The notes: generated from the letters alone by a model not told the origin. Positions 6,713 through 16,458 are shown, counted from the stretch's first letter. The stretch is 64,000 bases of DNA from Paenibacillus herberti (GCF_002233675.1 NZ_NMUQ01000002.1:367852-431851); one strand, 5' to 3'. Made by a program: numbers and translations.

Positions 6713-7660
6713 TCAAGCGCGCGCCCAGGTTAACCCGTAAATATCGATCGGTACAGGAGCCGCCATTTGCAGCGCAAAAGCACAGCTGTCCAAGGTGCCT
6801 CCTGTTGTGTAGATATCATCCACTAAAAGCAGTCGCAGTGACCGCCGTTGCACCGGAGATCGCCTAGCAATAATAGATAGAATCTCCGGTGTCTCTGGGG
6901 CAGATGTAAATAGGCCAATGGCAGTCTCTAGCCTTTCCTTACGCGTTTTCGCGCTCATCTTTCCTCTTTCTTCCTGGCGGGTCAGCAAAGGCCTGGCGGG
7001 AAGTCCGATTCGTACCGCAAGTGAAGCGGCTAAACGCTCCGCCTGGTTGAAACCACGTTCCAACAGACGCTGTTCACTGACCGGGACGGACGTAATGAGG
7101 TCAAAGGCGGGAGCGGCATTTTTTTTAATAGAGAACAGACCATCGCCAATAAGCAGCTCTTCGGAAAGTTTCGCATAGGCAGGTTGAAGCATAGCGGCAA
7201 GCCAAGGAAGCAGCCTTTCCTCTCCCCGGTATTTGTATCGGGCGAGCAACTGCCGCATCTCCAGCGTATATTGCACGGCGCTGCGACTGCGTACAAAACT
7301 GGAACCGCTTCTGCGGCAACAGTCCCCACAGTAATTTGGACGACCACACACATGGCACTGGATTCGACGAATCCAAGGGATGGAATCGGAGCAGCGGGAA
7401 CAGACCCCTTTGCCCCAGGCGGTAGGAAGTCCACTCGGGCCAGTTGCAGGCTGGTGCGGCCGTAAATAAAAGCTTTTCGAGCACAAAACGCATTCGACTC
7501 GCTCAGGGGAGAGCAGCTCCATCATTTTTCCATACCAGCGAAGTGGAACGAGTGGTCGCTCAGCGGGATAGAGACGCTGCAATTCGGGCCGAGACTCGGC
7601 CAAAGGACCTGTCATGGGATAGTTGGATGCCGAATGGTCAGGTTTTGGAGGAAATGACAT
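6713..7660 (-). CDS. comFC: ComFC/GntX-like phosphoribosyltransferase-fold competence protein
   Basis: A 315-residue protein. An N-terminal zinc finger carries C-x2-C, C-x2-C, C-x2-C and C-x2-CC knuckles (about residues 57-115). A C-terminal phosphoribosyltransferase fold contains the PRPP-loop motif LLLVDDIYTTGGT (about 277-289) and the family motif RGFNQAERLA. ComFC works with ComFA in DNA uptake during transformation. About 45 N-terminal residues precede the first recognisable family segment. AAGGAG stands 9 nt before ATG. It follows comFA by 53 bp. The comFB gene of B. subtilis is absent between them. Confidence 0.92.
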   Translation of the reverse strand: MSFPPKPDHSASNYPMTGPLAESRPELQRLYPAERPLVPLRWYGKMMELLSPERVECVLCSKSFYLRPHQPATGPSGLPTAWGKGVCSRCSDSIPWIRRIQCHVCGRPNYCGDCCRRSGSSFVRSRSAVQYTLEMRQLLARYKYRGEERLLPWLAAMLQPAYAKLSEELLIGDGLFSIKKNAAPAFDLITSVPVSEQRLLERGFNQAERLAASLAVRIGLPARPLLTRQEERGKMSAKTRKERLETAIGLFTSAPETPEILSIIARRSPVQRRSLRLLLVDDIYTTGGTLDSCAFALQMAAPVPIDIYGLTWARA

Positions 7661-7713
7661 GCATCAGCTCTCCTTAGGATCAAATATGTGGCAAGCTTTT
7701 ATCCGATGGGAGC

Positions 7714-9945
7714 CTAGGAATTCAGATACCCTCCTTGCCTGGCCGCTCGGTTCATTAGTTTGATTTGGCGAATGGCTCTCTTCTGTGATGCGCTTCTCTC
7801 CGCGGCGGCAAACCACACTCGTCCATGCGGATCCTCGACAGAGCGGCCGGCGCGCCCAGCCGACTGTACCAGGGAAGCCTCATTAAATACGCCTGAGTTG
7901 GCATCCAAAATGAACACATCGCTGCGTGGTATGGTTACTCCCCGTTCCAGAATCGTCGTAGTCACAAGTACGCGCAGCGTACGGTCGCGGAATTGCTGAA
8001 CTTTTTCACCTCGGGCCGGGTCTTGCGAATGTGTGCCCTCGATCTCGATTGGATCAGGGAAATTCTTACGGAGCAACATCACCATTGAATGCACATCTCG
8101 AATCGCCGGTATAAAAACGAACACCTGCGCTCCACGCTCCAGAGATTGCCGCATGGCCTGCAAAAGTTTGCGGGGCAGTCTCCCGATGGCTAGGATCCGG
8201 GATACGGTTGGAACGCTCAGCATGCGCGGAACTGGAAGCGGCTGTCTATGGTAACGTACCGGTACTTTGGCATGCGGTAAAAAACCGGTGCGCGCCAACC
8301 TTTGGAGTTGGACGGATGGTGTTGCCGTGAGTAGAAGAACTTTGGCATCAGGCCGGCAGCTTCTGGCCGCCGCAGTATGAAGCAACTCATTATTGGCAAA
8401 AGGAAAGGCATCCAGCTCGTCCAGAATAATGAGATTAAACGCCTCACGGAATCTCATTAGCTGATGTGTCGTGGCTAGAAAGAGACTGCCACTCTCCCAT
8501 CTCTGCGGACTTCCTCCGTATAAAGTGACGATCGGAATATTGGGGAAAGCCCGGCGCAACCGGGGCTCAAGCTCTAGCACTACATCCTTGCGCGGAGTGG
8601 CCAGCAATGCCTTTCCACCACGGAGCAACACGGACTCGAGCAACGGGAACACCATTTCTGTTTTGCCTGCGCCTGTTACCGCCCAGAGCAGGAAAGCTGG
8701 GCGGGGGGATGGCTGTATAACCGAACGTGTGTGAGACTCAGCTGCAGCATGCAGTCCAGGGAGCTTGGGGATGCATGATAGCAAGGCCCGCAGCCGGGCT
8801 CGGGCGGTAACGCCTAGGGACGAGGCGAAACGGCCTGGCGGGGAGGCTGAGTTCACGGGCGGCGCAGCTTGATGACATGAAAGCCCCGACGAACGGTTCG
8901 TGAGTATATGTGAACCGACCATAGAGGAGGGAGCTGAATTCACAGGCGGAGCAGCATGGAGTGAGCTGGCTGGCTGCTCTAGGAATGCAAGCGCCGCGGT
9001 GGTAGCGGCGGCTTGGGCTGGACTTAGTCCCCAGCGGCGAAGTCTGTCCGCCGCCGGGGGCAGAACTTGTGGCGGGGCCAGCGAAGCGCCCTGCCAGCTC
9101 TGGGCCGGCATGCCGAACACAAGCAGCCCGCATTCGCGGCTGCGCCCCATGGTCAGGCATGCCTGGCAGCAGGCGCAGCTGCTGCTTCCGCACGTGGCGC
9201 AAGCCGTGCGCAGCAACTGCGCCTCTCCGCTGCCGCAGCGCTGGCAGCGGAGAGCGGCGAAGCCGCCCTTCCGCCGGCGCGCTCGCCCGGCGGCCACGGC
9301 GCTGCCGAGGCGCAGCCGGCCAAGCAGCGCAGCCAGCTGCAGCGCGGCGTCGCAGCGGCCCACGGCCGCTCCGGCGGCGCCGAGCAGGGCTTGCGCCTCG
9401 CTGCGCAGCAAGGCGCGGCCCTGCAGCGAGGCGGCGGCGAAGCACGCCTCGCGGGCCAGTGCTGCGGCCGGCGGCAGAGCCGCGGCCGCAAAGCGGCTCC
9501 CGTGACGGGGCATTGCCTCCGTCACGATCAGCCCCCCGGACGGGCCGGCATGGCCGTCCGGGGACAGCGCTGTGCGCGCCAGGCGCCGCAGCGCCTCAGC
9601 CGCCTGCGGACGGCTGAGGGCTGCGCCTGCTGGCGCAGCAGCCTTTTGGGCGCTCACACGCGCCCTATACCATGGCCTCGCTCCGATCTTCGCAGCGGCA
9701 ACCCCGGCTTGAGCGTAATTCCAGCTCAACATTGCAGCATAAGCCTTTCCTAGTGGAAGCAGTGTTTCACATATAAGCATCGAATCGGCGGCACCATCGG
9801 CCCTCTGCCCCGCTTCGTGTCCAGCCTCCTCTGCCCATCCTGCGTCAAGCCGCCACAAGCAATCGATCTCCGGAGCAATGCTAACGCCTGCTTTCCAACC
9901 AGTGTCCGATTGCAAATATACATATAACGTTACCCTCAAGCTCAT
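7714..9945 (-). CDS. comFA: ComFA DNA-uptake helicase-like ATPase, long form
   Basis: Superfamily 2 ATPase of competence. A four-cysteine zinc finger (CQRCG...CATCG...CACCQAC) lies at about residues 234-266. The helicase core follows: Walker A VTGAGKTEM (about 424-432), Walker B IILDELDAFPF, motif III LLLTATPS, and motif VI SAGRAGRS. ComFA helps move single-stranded DNA across the membrane. At 743 residues it is much longer than the roughly 460-residue B. subtilis protein; the extra length is an Ala/Arg-rich, very GC-rich N-terminal region (9000-9700) and a poorly ordered linker. The ATG is only 1-2 nt from GGAGG, so TTG two codons later (9939) may be the true start. Confidence 0.93.
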   Translation of the reverse strand: MSLRVTLYVYLQSDTGWKAGVSIAPEIDCLWRLDAGWAEEAGHEAGQRADGAADSMLICETLLPLGKAYAAMLSWNYAQAGVAAAKIGARPWYRARVSAQKAAAPAGAALSRPQAAEALRRLARTALSPDGHAGPSGGLIVTEAMPRHGSRFAAAALPPAAALAREACFAAASLQGRALLRSEAQALLGAAGAAVGRCDAALQLAALLGRLRLGSAVAAGRARRRKGGFAALRCQRCGSGEAQLLRTACATCGSSSCACCQACLTMGRSRECGLLVFGMPAQSWQGASLAPPQVLPPAADRLRRWGLSPAQAAATTAALAFLEQPASSLHAAPPVNSAPSSMVGSHILTNRSSGLSCHQAAPPVNSASPPGRFASSLGVTARARLRALLSCIPKLPGLHAAAESHTRSVIQPSPRPAFLLWAVTGAGKTEMVFPLLESVLLRGGKALLATPRKDVVLELEPRLRRAFPNIPIVTLYGGSPQRWESGSLFLATTHQLMRFREAFNLIILDELDAFPFANNELLHTAAARSCRPDAKVLLLTATPSVQLQRLARTGFLPHAKVPVRYHRQPLPVPRMLSVPTVSRILAIGRLPRKLLQAMRQSLERGAQVFVFIPAIRDVHSMVMLLRKNFPDPIEIEGTHSQDPARGEKVQQFRDRTLRVLVTTTILERGVTIPRSDVFILDANSGVFNEASLVQSAGRAGRSVEDPHGRVWFAAAERSASQKRAIRQIKLMNRAARQGGYLNS

Positions 9946-10345
9946 CCCTCCTTACCGCAGCACTTCTCTTGCCCTCCATTGATACCGACAAACAAAAAAA
10001 GCACACCCTCAGACGGTTTCCCGCCGAGGGTGTGCTTCACCCGCGCCTTATTTGGCTTGATTATACATTGAGATGCTGAAAATCTGCAAGAGGCAGAACA
10101 GGAGAAAAAGTTACTCTAGACGAGATCAATCACTCTGGACAAGCCGTACGGCCTTATGCAATGGAATAGCAAGAAGAGCGCCTAATACTCGAACGGAGTC
10201 CTTTATAATAGGAGCAGCATCGTAGGCGAATCTCCATTCCCCCTTTTCGGGGGGAAAAGAATGAGGGAAATTAATTCCCGCACTAGTCACCTCTTAACCG
10301 CAAGAACGACATCGCAAGTAGTAGAGCTATACAGGTATTAACGTA
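9946..10345. other. Intergenic, comFA upstream region
   Basis: No gene is supported in these 400 bases. They hold a strong terminator (9991-10037), a C/G hairpin (CCCCCTTTTCGGGGG, about 10242-10256) and a short palindrome GGGAA-ATTAA-TTCCC at about 10265-10279. No ComK box or confident promoter was recognised, although comFA must be transcribed from the part nearest 9946-9990 or by readthrough. Confidence 0.6.
9991..10037 (-). terminator. Terminator before comFA
   Basis: A 12-bp perfect stem (9999-10010 with 10026-10037) and 15-nt loop are followed on the minus strand by a run of T (9994-10000). It would stop transcripts from the hypothetical gene at 10346-11161 and insulate comFA, which begins 45 bp further on. 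Confidence 0.85.
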
Positions 10346-11161
10346 TCAACGCCCGTAGCCCTTATCATCCTGAGTAGCTCGGAAAGGAAGTTTGCTCAAA
10401 TCCTCTATATTTTTCAAATCAATCATAACTGGCTGATCACTCTCGCTGATTATTCCGTAGAAACGAAGGGACCAAAGGATCTTTTCCTTACCTTCCGAAG
10501 AGAGGGATCTCAGAGGAGTACCACCATGACTGGTAAAAACCTTACTTCCATCTGTTGCTCCATGGCCTGCTCCATGGCCTTGAGTATTTTCAAAGCCACC
10601 AGGGTCAGCTTCCCCCTCACCCCGGGGTTGTAGTGTAGCCTCCAGCGACTCACCGCCCTCGCTACCGCTTTCTATTAACTCCCGCTGACTATCGTCCAGC
10701 TTCGTTGCGGACAGCCCCGTTGCCGATATTGCAGGCTCTCTGCCATCAAAATCATGCAGAGACTCCCGCTCAAATGAACCTTCCGCTGGTACCGACTCCA
10801 GCTTCCCTTCCGCCGAATCTGACGCAAGCTTCCCTTCCGCTGTACTAACCGTTTCCTGCGGCGAGCGGAGCTCCGACGGTTCCCTGACCCATGAAACTCC
10901 GTTGCCGCAGTACCGGGCAATCAATACCGTATCATCCTTGGAGCCTTGATCCCATATCGTAATTCTCATCGACGTGCCCGAGCGTCGTGAATGCGCCTGC
11001 AACGAGCGGATGCAATGCTCCAACTGCGATTCGTCATCCTGGGTCATGAGAATATAATGGCTTTCTGCCTGAGCTTTGCGAGCTGCTGAACGCTTGGCTA
11101 GATGAACCACTACCGCTGCCGTTCCGTAACAGGCAATGACGCTGATCAAAATTTCATACAT
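10346..11161 (-). CDS. Hypothetical protein with N-terminal membrane segment and glycosyltransferase-like stretch
   Basis: A 271-residue protein of unknown function with a clear AGGAGG ribosome binding site 7 nt before ATG. Residues 1-20 form one hydrophobic segment. Residues 36-95 (YILMTQDDESQLEHCIRSL...ITIWDQGSKDDTVLIARYC) resemble the nucleotide-binding start of a family 2 glycosyltransferase, where a D-x-S-x-D-x-T motif is usual; the rest of such a domain is missing. Residues about 105-235 are charged, low-complexity and repetitive (AEGKLASDS / AEGKLESVP / AEGSFERES). No B. subtilis counterpart sits between degU and comFA. A degenerate glycosyltransferase remnant is possible but unproven. 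Confidence 0.7.
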   Translation of the reverse strand: MYEILISVIACYGTAAVVVHLAKRSAARKAQAESHYILMTQDDESQLEHCIRSLQAHSRRSGTSMRITIWDQGSKDDTVLIARYCGNGVSWVREPSELRSPQETVSTAEGKLASDSAEGKLESVPAEGSFERESLHDFDGREPAISATGLSATKLDDSQRELIESGSEGGESLEATLQPRGEGEADPGGFENTQGHGAGHGATDGSKVFTSHGGTPLRSLSSEGKEKILWSLRFYGIISESDQPVMIDLKNIEDLSKLPFRATQDDKGYGR

Positions 11162-11423
11162 CCTGCATCCTCCTCTGCCGCAGAAAGACAGTCTTGGCCT
11201 TCCGCTCTTTCAAGAAGCAGCTTTTTGAACCTATACAAGCGTCGACTTTCTCACAAGCATCTAAGCAGCTATCCACTCCTGGCCGAAACAACAGATTCTC
11301 GGCTCCCTTGTTGAGATACAGTACCATATGCTTGCGGCGGTCTGGGCGTTACGATAGGCAGGACATAGGGCTACCCCGGTAGCAGTCGGCCAATTGGCCA
11401 CGAATCCAACGAATCCATGGCTG

Positions 11424-11456
11424 CAAAAAAAAGCCCTCAGCAAAGGCTGGGGCTTG
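11424..11456 (-). terminator. Terminator hairpin downstream of degU (distal)
   Basis: AAGCCCTCAGC / GCTGGGGCTT stem with an AAAG loop, one bulge/mismatch, and a minus-strand T run from 11424-11432. It lies about 190 bp past the degU stop. Confidence 0.75.
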
Positions 11457-11594
11457 TCTTATGTAGATTCAATTTTAGGGTTCTCATTCCCGTAGTTCCA
11501 TCGCATATTGCTCGCTCAAGGTCCCTACGCTTCATTCATTTTCTAGCTCATTTAATTTAGTTCATCTTATATAAATGATTAATTTTCGCTTTCA

Positions 11595-11622
11595 AAAAAC
11601 CGCACGCCTTAAAGGCCTGTGC
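11595..11622 (-). terminator. Terminator hairpin downstream of degU (proximal)
   Basis: Imperfect stem GCAC-AG-GCC / GGC-GTGC on the minus strand, followed by GGTTTTTTG. It starts 22 bp after the degU stop codon. Confidence 0.6.
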
Positions 11623-11643
11623 AGCATCCCGCTGCTAGGCTCG

Positions 11644-12372
11644 CTAGAGCGTGACCCATCCATATTTGATGGAGTTGATAACAGCTTGCGTCCGATCATC
11701 AACTTCCATTTTCTGAAGGATACTGGAAACATGGTTTTTAACCGTCTTTTCACTAATGAAAAGAAACTCCCCGATCATCTTGTTGCTCTTGCCTTCGGCC
11801 ATCAAGCGAAGCACCTCGGCCTCGCGACGAGTAAGCGGATTGTTCTCTCCGGCCACGAACTTCACGCCGGTCTCACGGCCGGCGGCCGCGCCGGATCCTG
11901 CGCCCATCTCATCCAGGTACGTCATGCGGCGGAGCTGGTTGATCAGCTTGCCGGTAACCTTGGGGTGAATGTAGGCATATCCTTGCACAACGGAACGAAT
12001 CGCATTGATGAGCGACTCCGCCTCCATATCCTTGAGCAAATATCCGGTCGCTCCCTTGCGAAGCGTCTCGAATACATAACTTTCGTCATCATGCAGGGAT
12101 AAGATAATGACTTTGATGTGCGGGAATAAATCGCGTAAACGCTCGGTTGCCACGACCCCGTTCTCAATCGGCATATTGATGTCCATAAGGACGACTTCAG
12201 GCTGATGCTGATTGCAGAACTCCAGAACCTGAATTCCGTCGCTGCATTCCCCGATCACTTCCAGATCTTCTTCCATGTTGAGAATCCGTTTAAGGCCTTC
12301 CCGGAAAAGCTGGTGATCGTCGGCAATCAGCAGTTTTATCTTGCGCTTGCCTCCTGCTGCCTTCAGGTCCAT
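11644..12372 (-). CDS. degU: Response regulator DegU
   Basis: A 242-residue NarL/FixJ-family regulator. The receiver domain (about residues 12-130) has the acidic pair DD (18-19), phosphoacceptor Asp in VVLMDINMP (about 63) and the conserved Lys in LLKDME. The C-terminal LuxR-type helix-turn-helix contains [23 protein letters not shown] and [17 protein letters not shown]. DegU controls exoenzymes, motility and competence. A longer, Gly/Ala-rich linker than in B. subtilis joins the domains. Its start is 8 bp after degS, the usual two-component operon. Confidence 0.96.
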   Translation of the reverse strand: MDLKAAGGKRKIKLLIADDHQLFREGLKRILNMEEDLEVIGECSDGIQVLEFCNQHQPEVVLMDINMPIENGVVATERLRDLFPHIKVIILSLHDDESYVFETLRKGATGYLLKDMEAESLINAIRSVVQGYAYIHPKVTGKLINQLRRMTYLDEMGAGSGAAAGRETGVKFVAGENNPLTRREAEVLRLMAEGKSNKMIGEFLFISEKTVKNHVSSILQKMEVDDRTQAVINSIKYGWVTL

Positions 12373-12380
12373 AAGCTATG

Positions 12381-13547
12381 TTACTCCTTTCGATGATCCA
12401 CGCCTGTCGGAATATGGATCGTAATCTTGGTGCCTTGTCCATTGGCGGATTCCAGCTCAAACCTTCCCTCCAGCAGCTCGACCCTCTCGTTCATTCCCAT
12501 CAGGCCAAAATGCGAGTTGATTTGAGCTCTTGCTTGAATAAGCTCGGCATCAAAACCGATTCCGTTATCCTGCACGACAATCTTCGCCATCTGCGACTGA
12601 TAGGTCAGCTCTAGTGATACAAAGCTGGCGCTCGCATGCTTCAAAGCGTTGGTGAAGGCTTCCTGAACCATTCGGTAAATGCCGGCCTCCATAGCGGAAG
12701 GAAGACGGATCTCACGTCCAATCGTTTCGAACACCGTATGAATTCGTGTTTTTTCCTCAAAATCCTGCACGTACTTACGCAAAGTGGGAACAAGTCCTAA
12801 ATCATCTAACGCCATCGGTCGCAAATTGAATATAATCTTGCGAATTTCCTCCAGTCCGGACCGAACCTGCGCCTTTAAGTCTATTAATTCGTGCTGGACC
12901 ATCTGGAATTCCTGCTTTACCAGCATTCTTTCTGCAATTTCCGTCCTAAGAACTAGATTGGCAAGCGATTGCGCAGGGCCATCGTGAATTTCCCTGGCGA
13001 TGCGCTTGCGCTCCTCTTCCTGGGCCAAAATAATCTTTAGTCCTATTAGCTGGCGGTTTTTGGCCGATTCCAAAATCCGAGTCACCTGAGTCAGATCCCC
13101 TGCCAGGTACTCTAATACAACGTTGATCTGAGAATGAATCGTCTCCGCCCTTTCGACCGAGCTCTCGACATTTTTGACCCGTTTCTGCAGATCGTCGCGA
13201 CGAGCTCTGAGATAAGTTTCCTTTTCCCGGTAAACCATAAGGTCGAGCTGCAGATGGGTCGCTTTCTCGTAGGCGTTCTTGATATCTTCTTCTTTATAAC
13301 GTACGAAATCCCGGCTTACCTCGGTAAGACGGATGCGCGCAAGACGGTACTCCATCTCCAGCTTGTCCACTTTGTCGATCGTTTGGACCGTATCCTGGAG
13401 CACTTGATTAAGCTCTTGCTCGAGCGTCAACATCTCCTTGCGGGCTGACTCGCAAATTTCATAGATTTGATATTTGCTTTCTTCCATGACCTCGATCGCG
13501 TTTTTAATGACCCGGTCTATATCCACAATTCGGTTATCCACATTCAT
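12381..13547 (-). CDS. degS: Sensor histidine kinase DegS
   Basis: A 388-residue soluble kinase. A long coiled-coil sensor region (about residues 20-165) precedes the HisKA_3 dimerisation domain with the phosphoacceptor motif REIHDGPAQSLANL. The HATPase domain follows, with VVQDNGIGFD and GLMGMNERVELLEG. It lacks membrane segments, as DegS does, and phosphorylates DegU. An open frame runs 14 codons upstream to a GTG, but ATG at 13547 gives the normal family N-terminus (MNVDNRIVDIDRVI) and has AAAGG about 9 nt before it. Confidence 0.95.
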   Translation of the reverse strand: MNVDNRIVDIDRVIKNAIEVMEESKYQIYEICESARKEMLTLEQELNQVLQDTVQTIDKVDKLEMEYRLARIRLTEVSRDFVRYKEEDIKNAYEKATHLQLDLMVYREKETYLRARRDDLQKRVKNVESSVERAETIHSQINVVLEYLAGDLTQVTRILESAKNRQLIGLKIILAQEEERKRIAREIHDGPAQSLANLVLRTEIAERMLVKQEFQMVQHELIDLKAQVRSGLEEIRKIIFNLRPMALDDLGLVPTLRKYVQDFEEKTRIHTVFETIGREIRLPSAMEAGIYRMVQEAFTNALKHASASFVSLELTYQSQMAKIVVQDNGIGFDAELIQARAQINSHFGLMGMNERVELLEGRFELESANGQGTKITIHIPTGVDHRKE

Positions 13548-13590
13548 CACAGCTGCCTTTCCATAGCTGGATAATCCCGTTTGACCCACG

Positions 13591-13626
13591 AAAACGGCTC
13601 TACCTTCCCCAACGGGTGGCAGAGCC
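13591..13626 (-). terminator. Hairpin after the glycosidase-family gene
   Basis: GGCTCTGCCACC / GGTAGAGCC-type stem (13595-13603 with 13618-13626), with only a short TTTT after it on the minus strand. It lies between the gene ending at 13681 and degS. A weak terminator is the likeliest reading. Confidence 0.5.
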
Positions 13627-13680
13627 TCGCGTCAACAGGTCATCTATAATCATACCATAGCTGCCTGAAGAGAAATTATA

Positions 13681-16458
13681 TCATTCGACGGTAATCCTTT
13701 TAGTCATTTTATCCCATTTTACGGATAGGCCCATTTGCTCAGATACGAGTCGGATAGGGACTAAAGTCCTTCCTCCGCGCTCAATCGGAGCTGCTGGAGC
13801 AGCGATGCGCTGACCATTTGATACAAGCTCTTTACTGCCGATGACAAGCTCTAACAGCTTGCCGCCACGCAGCACGGAGACGCGCTTGCTTGCGGCCTCA
13901 TAGTTAACCGAGCTGCCAAGCGAGCTGGCGACGAAACGGAGAGGGAGATACGTTACACCGTCCTTGATGTAAGGAGCGGAATCAAGAGACGTCGTTTTGC
14001 CATCCACCATGGCCGTTTTGCTGCCAGCTTTCATTTCGATTTTAACCTTAACTGGAACAGGGATGGATGACGGAGCTTCCGCTTGGATATTGTCAAAAGC
14101 AATGCTGCCCGCCGCGGTGCGCTCATCCGCGCCATCCTTGAGGCTCGCAATGTATAGGCGCGTCAGCTTGACCGGATACTTAATGGCTTTGCCGGATTCC
14201 GCCAGCGGCACCTTGAACGTTCTCCAGCCGGTCCAGTCCACTGCTTTGGACAGCGTGAGCAAATGTTTGGTTCCCGCTGCGTCGGTCAGCTCTGCGCGTG
14301 CCCAGTTCAGACTGGCGTCGCCCAGCACGTCTACACTGATCGAGGTCGGTTCCCCGTCGATAGCAAGACCGCTTCCCTGCAGCACCGCATAGGCAGCGCG
14401 AGTATCCGTTGTGCCCGCCGTAAAGTCATAATTCAGGCGGAGTGCATTGGTGCCGTTCGTGGCATCAAGGCCGCTTGCAAGCTCCGTGCTGCCGGTGACA
14501 CCCGTCGTTGAAGCAAAGGCAAACGTCGGCGACAGGCTGTCGAAGTCAGCCAGCCCCTTGCTGCCGCTGCTCTTGGCCAGCGTTAGCAGCGCCGAGAAAC
14601 CGTCATAACGCGCGATGGCATATCCGATTTCCGCGCCGTCTACGACGGATTGAACGGTCAGTTTGTCTCCACTGCGAGCAGCGGTCAGCCCTTGGAATTC
14701 CCATTTCACCGAATCGGATGGAAGCGTATAAGTGCCTCCGTCCTTCAGCTTCACCGTCACCGGTACTGAAATTTGCGCGCCAACCTCTAAAGCAGCCTGC
14801 GAAGTGCCGATGCTCATCGACTGGATTGCCTCCGCGCCAACGACCGAAACCGCCAGCTTATCCGATGCGGCTCCCGACTTGACGGTGATAGAGCCCGTGC
14901 CCGGCTTGGAGGCCGTGAATGTGTTGCCGCCCCAGTTACCGCCGATTCCTGCTGAACTCCAGCTCGCACCAAGACCAGCCGGATCGAGTGGGTTGTAGTA
15001 TTGATCGTAAGCCTTAAGCTCATAGGAAGCCGATTGGCCGAGGAAAAGCACCCCAGGACCGCTTGCTTTGATGCCCTTGATCGAGCCTTGCGGCGCGGTG
15101 GTGAAAATGCCTAGCCCGTTGGAAACCTGGCGCATCGTACTGCCATACTCCGTCGGATGGGACAACTGCAGGCCGAATTCGCCAAGTGGACGATTAACCA
15201 TCGTTGTTGATCCGCCACCGTCCAAATTGACGGCTTTGGCAGCGCCAAGCTCAACGAGCACGGATTGCAGCTCCGCCAAGGTCAGTCCCGTACTGGTGCC
15301 GTTGTCCTCCGCTGTCACCAAATACACCGTACCGCCATCCCTGGAATAACCAGCCGCTGTCCGTGAACGTGGTGAGGTGCCGCTAACCGAAGACACGCTG
15401 CGTGAAAATGTAGCTGCTTGACCGTTCTCGACGAGAATCGTATGGCCGCCGACCATTGTTTCAAAACTGGCCGGATCGACGTTTTGCTGAGTTGTCAGCG
15501 ATTTCAGCGAGTAGTTTGCATTGGCCTGCTGGCCAACCTGCAAATTATCACGAACGAACTGCGCCGCTTTGCCATGGGCGCGCAAAATATAACCGTCCGC
15601 TGGCGGGGTCACCGTCAGAGCGGTACCTTCCGAAATCTGCTGAACAACGCCTCCCTGCACCAGAACCTCGGTCGGCGTAGCATAACTCGCTCCAGCCGGG
15701 CGGCTCGGATCCATCCATGCACTCGTATAGATATACATAGCATCGGCGTGAGAAAACCCTTTGGAAGGATACTCCGTCGTGTAAGAGGACTGATTCATTC
15801 CTGCCAGCGGAAAAGTATTCCCGCTACCTGACGCCACGCTGCCCTCAAAGCTGTACCGATCAATGATGGCTTTACGGTCCTTGGTGACACCGAACATGTA
15901 CATGCCGGTCAACTGCATTGGACTCGTTAGCAGCATGCCCCCGTTGATTTGCGCTCCCATTGGAGCCCCATCCGAGGAAGCTGTTTGAAAATAATCCGCG
16001 TTGATACCAGCAACGGCACCAGAGTTTTTGGTCATATTCAAAACGCTGCCGCGGTCCGTGACAACGCCTTCCTTGTTATTAATCGCATTCAGCTTCACAT
16101 ATGGATTGGATAAATCAATTTTGATGACATGAACATTGGACTGGACGGCTGCGCCGCTGCGGGTGCCCTTCCAGATATAGTCGATCCGCTGTACGCCGGC
16201 AGTAATCATCTCCTCATTCGTAGCGGTCAAGCCCGATGTTGCTGCGCTTGCCATGCGTACGGGAGACAAAATGCTCGCCACTCCGGGAAGCTGAGGAGCA
16301 AGGGCGGCCAATGGCTGAATGATCAGAGCTGCTCCTAGCGCGCTAACGAGTACTCGGCGAGTGAGGAAGCTTCGGGCTCCTGCTGCCCCTGCGACTCGTT
16401 TGGATGCGCTAGCCTTTTCGGCTGCGCGGCTAGGATTGATACGGCTTGCTTTATTCAT
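13681..16458 (-). CDS. Secreted phosphodiester glycosidase (NAGPA) family protein with copper-amine-oxidase-like domain
   Basis: A 925-residue exported protein with a long basic N-terminus and hydrophobic segment (about residues 33-58). The phosphodiester glycosidase/NAGPA fold (about 85-450) shows GINADYF, GYSRDGGTVYLVT and the family motif AVNLDGGGSTTMV (about 412-424). Ig-like and jelly-roll-like regions follow. The C-terminus has a Paenibacillus-type copper amine oxidase-like repeat pair (PYIKDGVTYLPLRFVASSLG and RGGRTLVPIRLVSEQMG), usually a wall- or surface-associated module. Members act on phosphodiester-linked sugars; the substrate here is unknown. AGGAGAG stands 11 nt before ATG. Confidence 0.87.
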   Translation of the reverse strand: MNKASRINPSRAAEKASASKRVAGAAGARSFLTRRVLVSALGAALIIQPLAALAPQLPGVASILSPVRMASAATSGLTATNEEMITAGVQRIDYIWKGTRSGAAVQSNVHVIKIDLSNPYVKLNAINNKEGVVTDRGSVLNMTKNSGAVAGINADYFQTASSDGAPMGAQINGGMLLTSPMQLTGMYMFGVTKDRKAIIDRYSFEGSVASGSGNTFPLAGMNQSSYTTEYPSKGFSHADAMYIYTSAWMDPSRPAGASYATPTEVLVQGGVVQQISEGTALTVTPPADGYILRAHGKAAQFVRDNLQVGQQANANYSLKSLTTQQNVDPASFETMVGGHTILVENGQAATFSRSVSSVSGTSPRSRTAAGYSRDGGTVYLVTAEDNGTSTGLTLAELQSVLVELGAAKAVNLDGGGSTTMVNRPLGEFGLQLSHPTEYGSTMRQVSNGLGIFTTAPQGSIKGIKASGPGVLFLGQSASYELKAYDQYYNPLDPAGLGASWSSAGIGGNWGGNTFTASKPGTGSITVKSGAASDKLAVSVVGAEAIQSMSIGTSQAALEVGAQISVPVTVKLKDGGTYTLPSDSVKWEFQGLTAARSGDKLTVQSVVDGAEIGYAIARYDGFSALLTLAKSSGSKGLADFDSLSPTFAFASTTGVTGSTELASGLDATNGTNALRLNYDFTAGTTDTRAAYAVLQGSGLAIDGEPTSISVDVLGDASLNWARAELTDAAGTKHLLTLSKAVDWTGWRTFKVPLAESGKAIKYPVKLTRLYIASLKDGADERTAAGSIAFDNIQAEAPSSIPVPVKVKIEMKAGSKTAMVDGKTTSLDSAPYIKDGVTYLPLRFVASSLGSSVNYEAASKRVSVLRGGKLLELVIGSKELVSNGQRIAAPAAPIERGGRTLVPIRLVSEQMGLSVKWDKMTKRITVE

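Larger units (their letters stand above)
11162..11643. other. Intergenic between degU and the hypothetical gene
   Basis: No gene is supported in these 482 bases. They contain two minus-strand terminator candidates (11424-11456 and 11595-11622). The part next to 11161 should hold the promoter of the hypothetical gene, but no confident match to a sigma consensus was found. Confidence 0.55.

Noticed and set aside
9067-9753. Overlapping frames in the GC-rich part of comFA
   Set aside because: High GC removes stop codons in all frames; only the comFA frame continues into recognisable domains.
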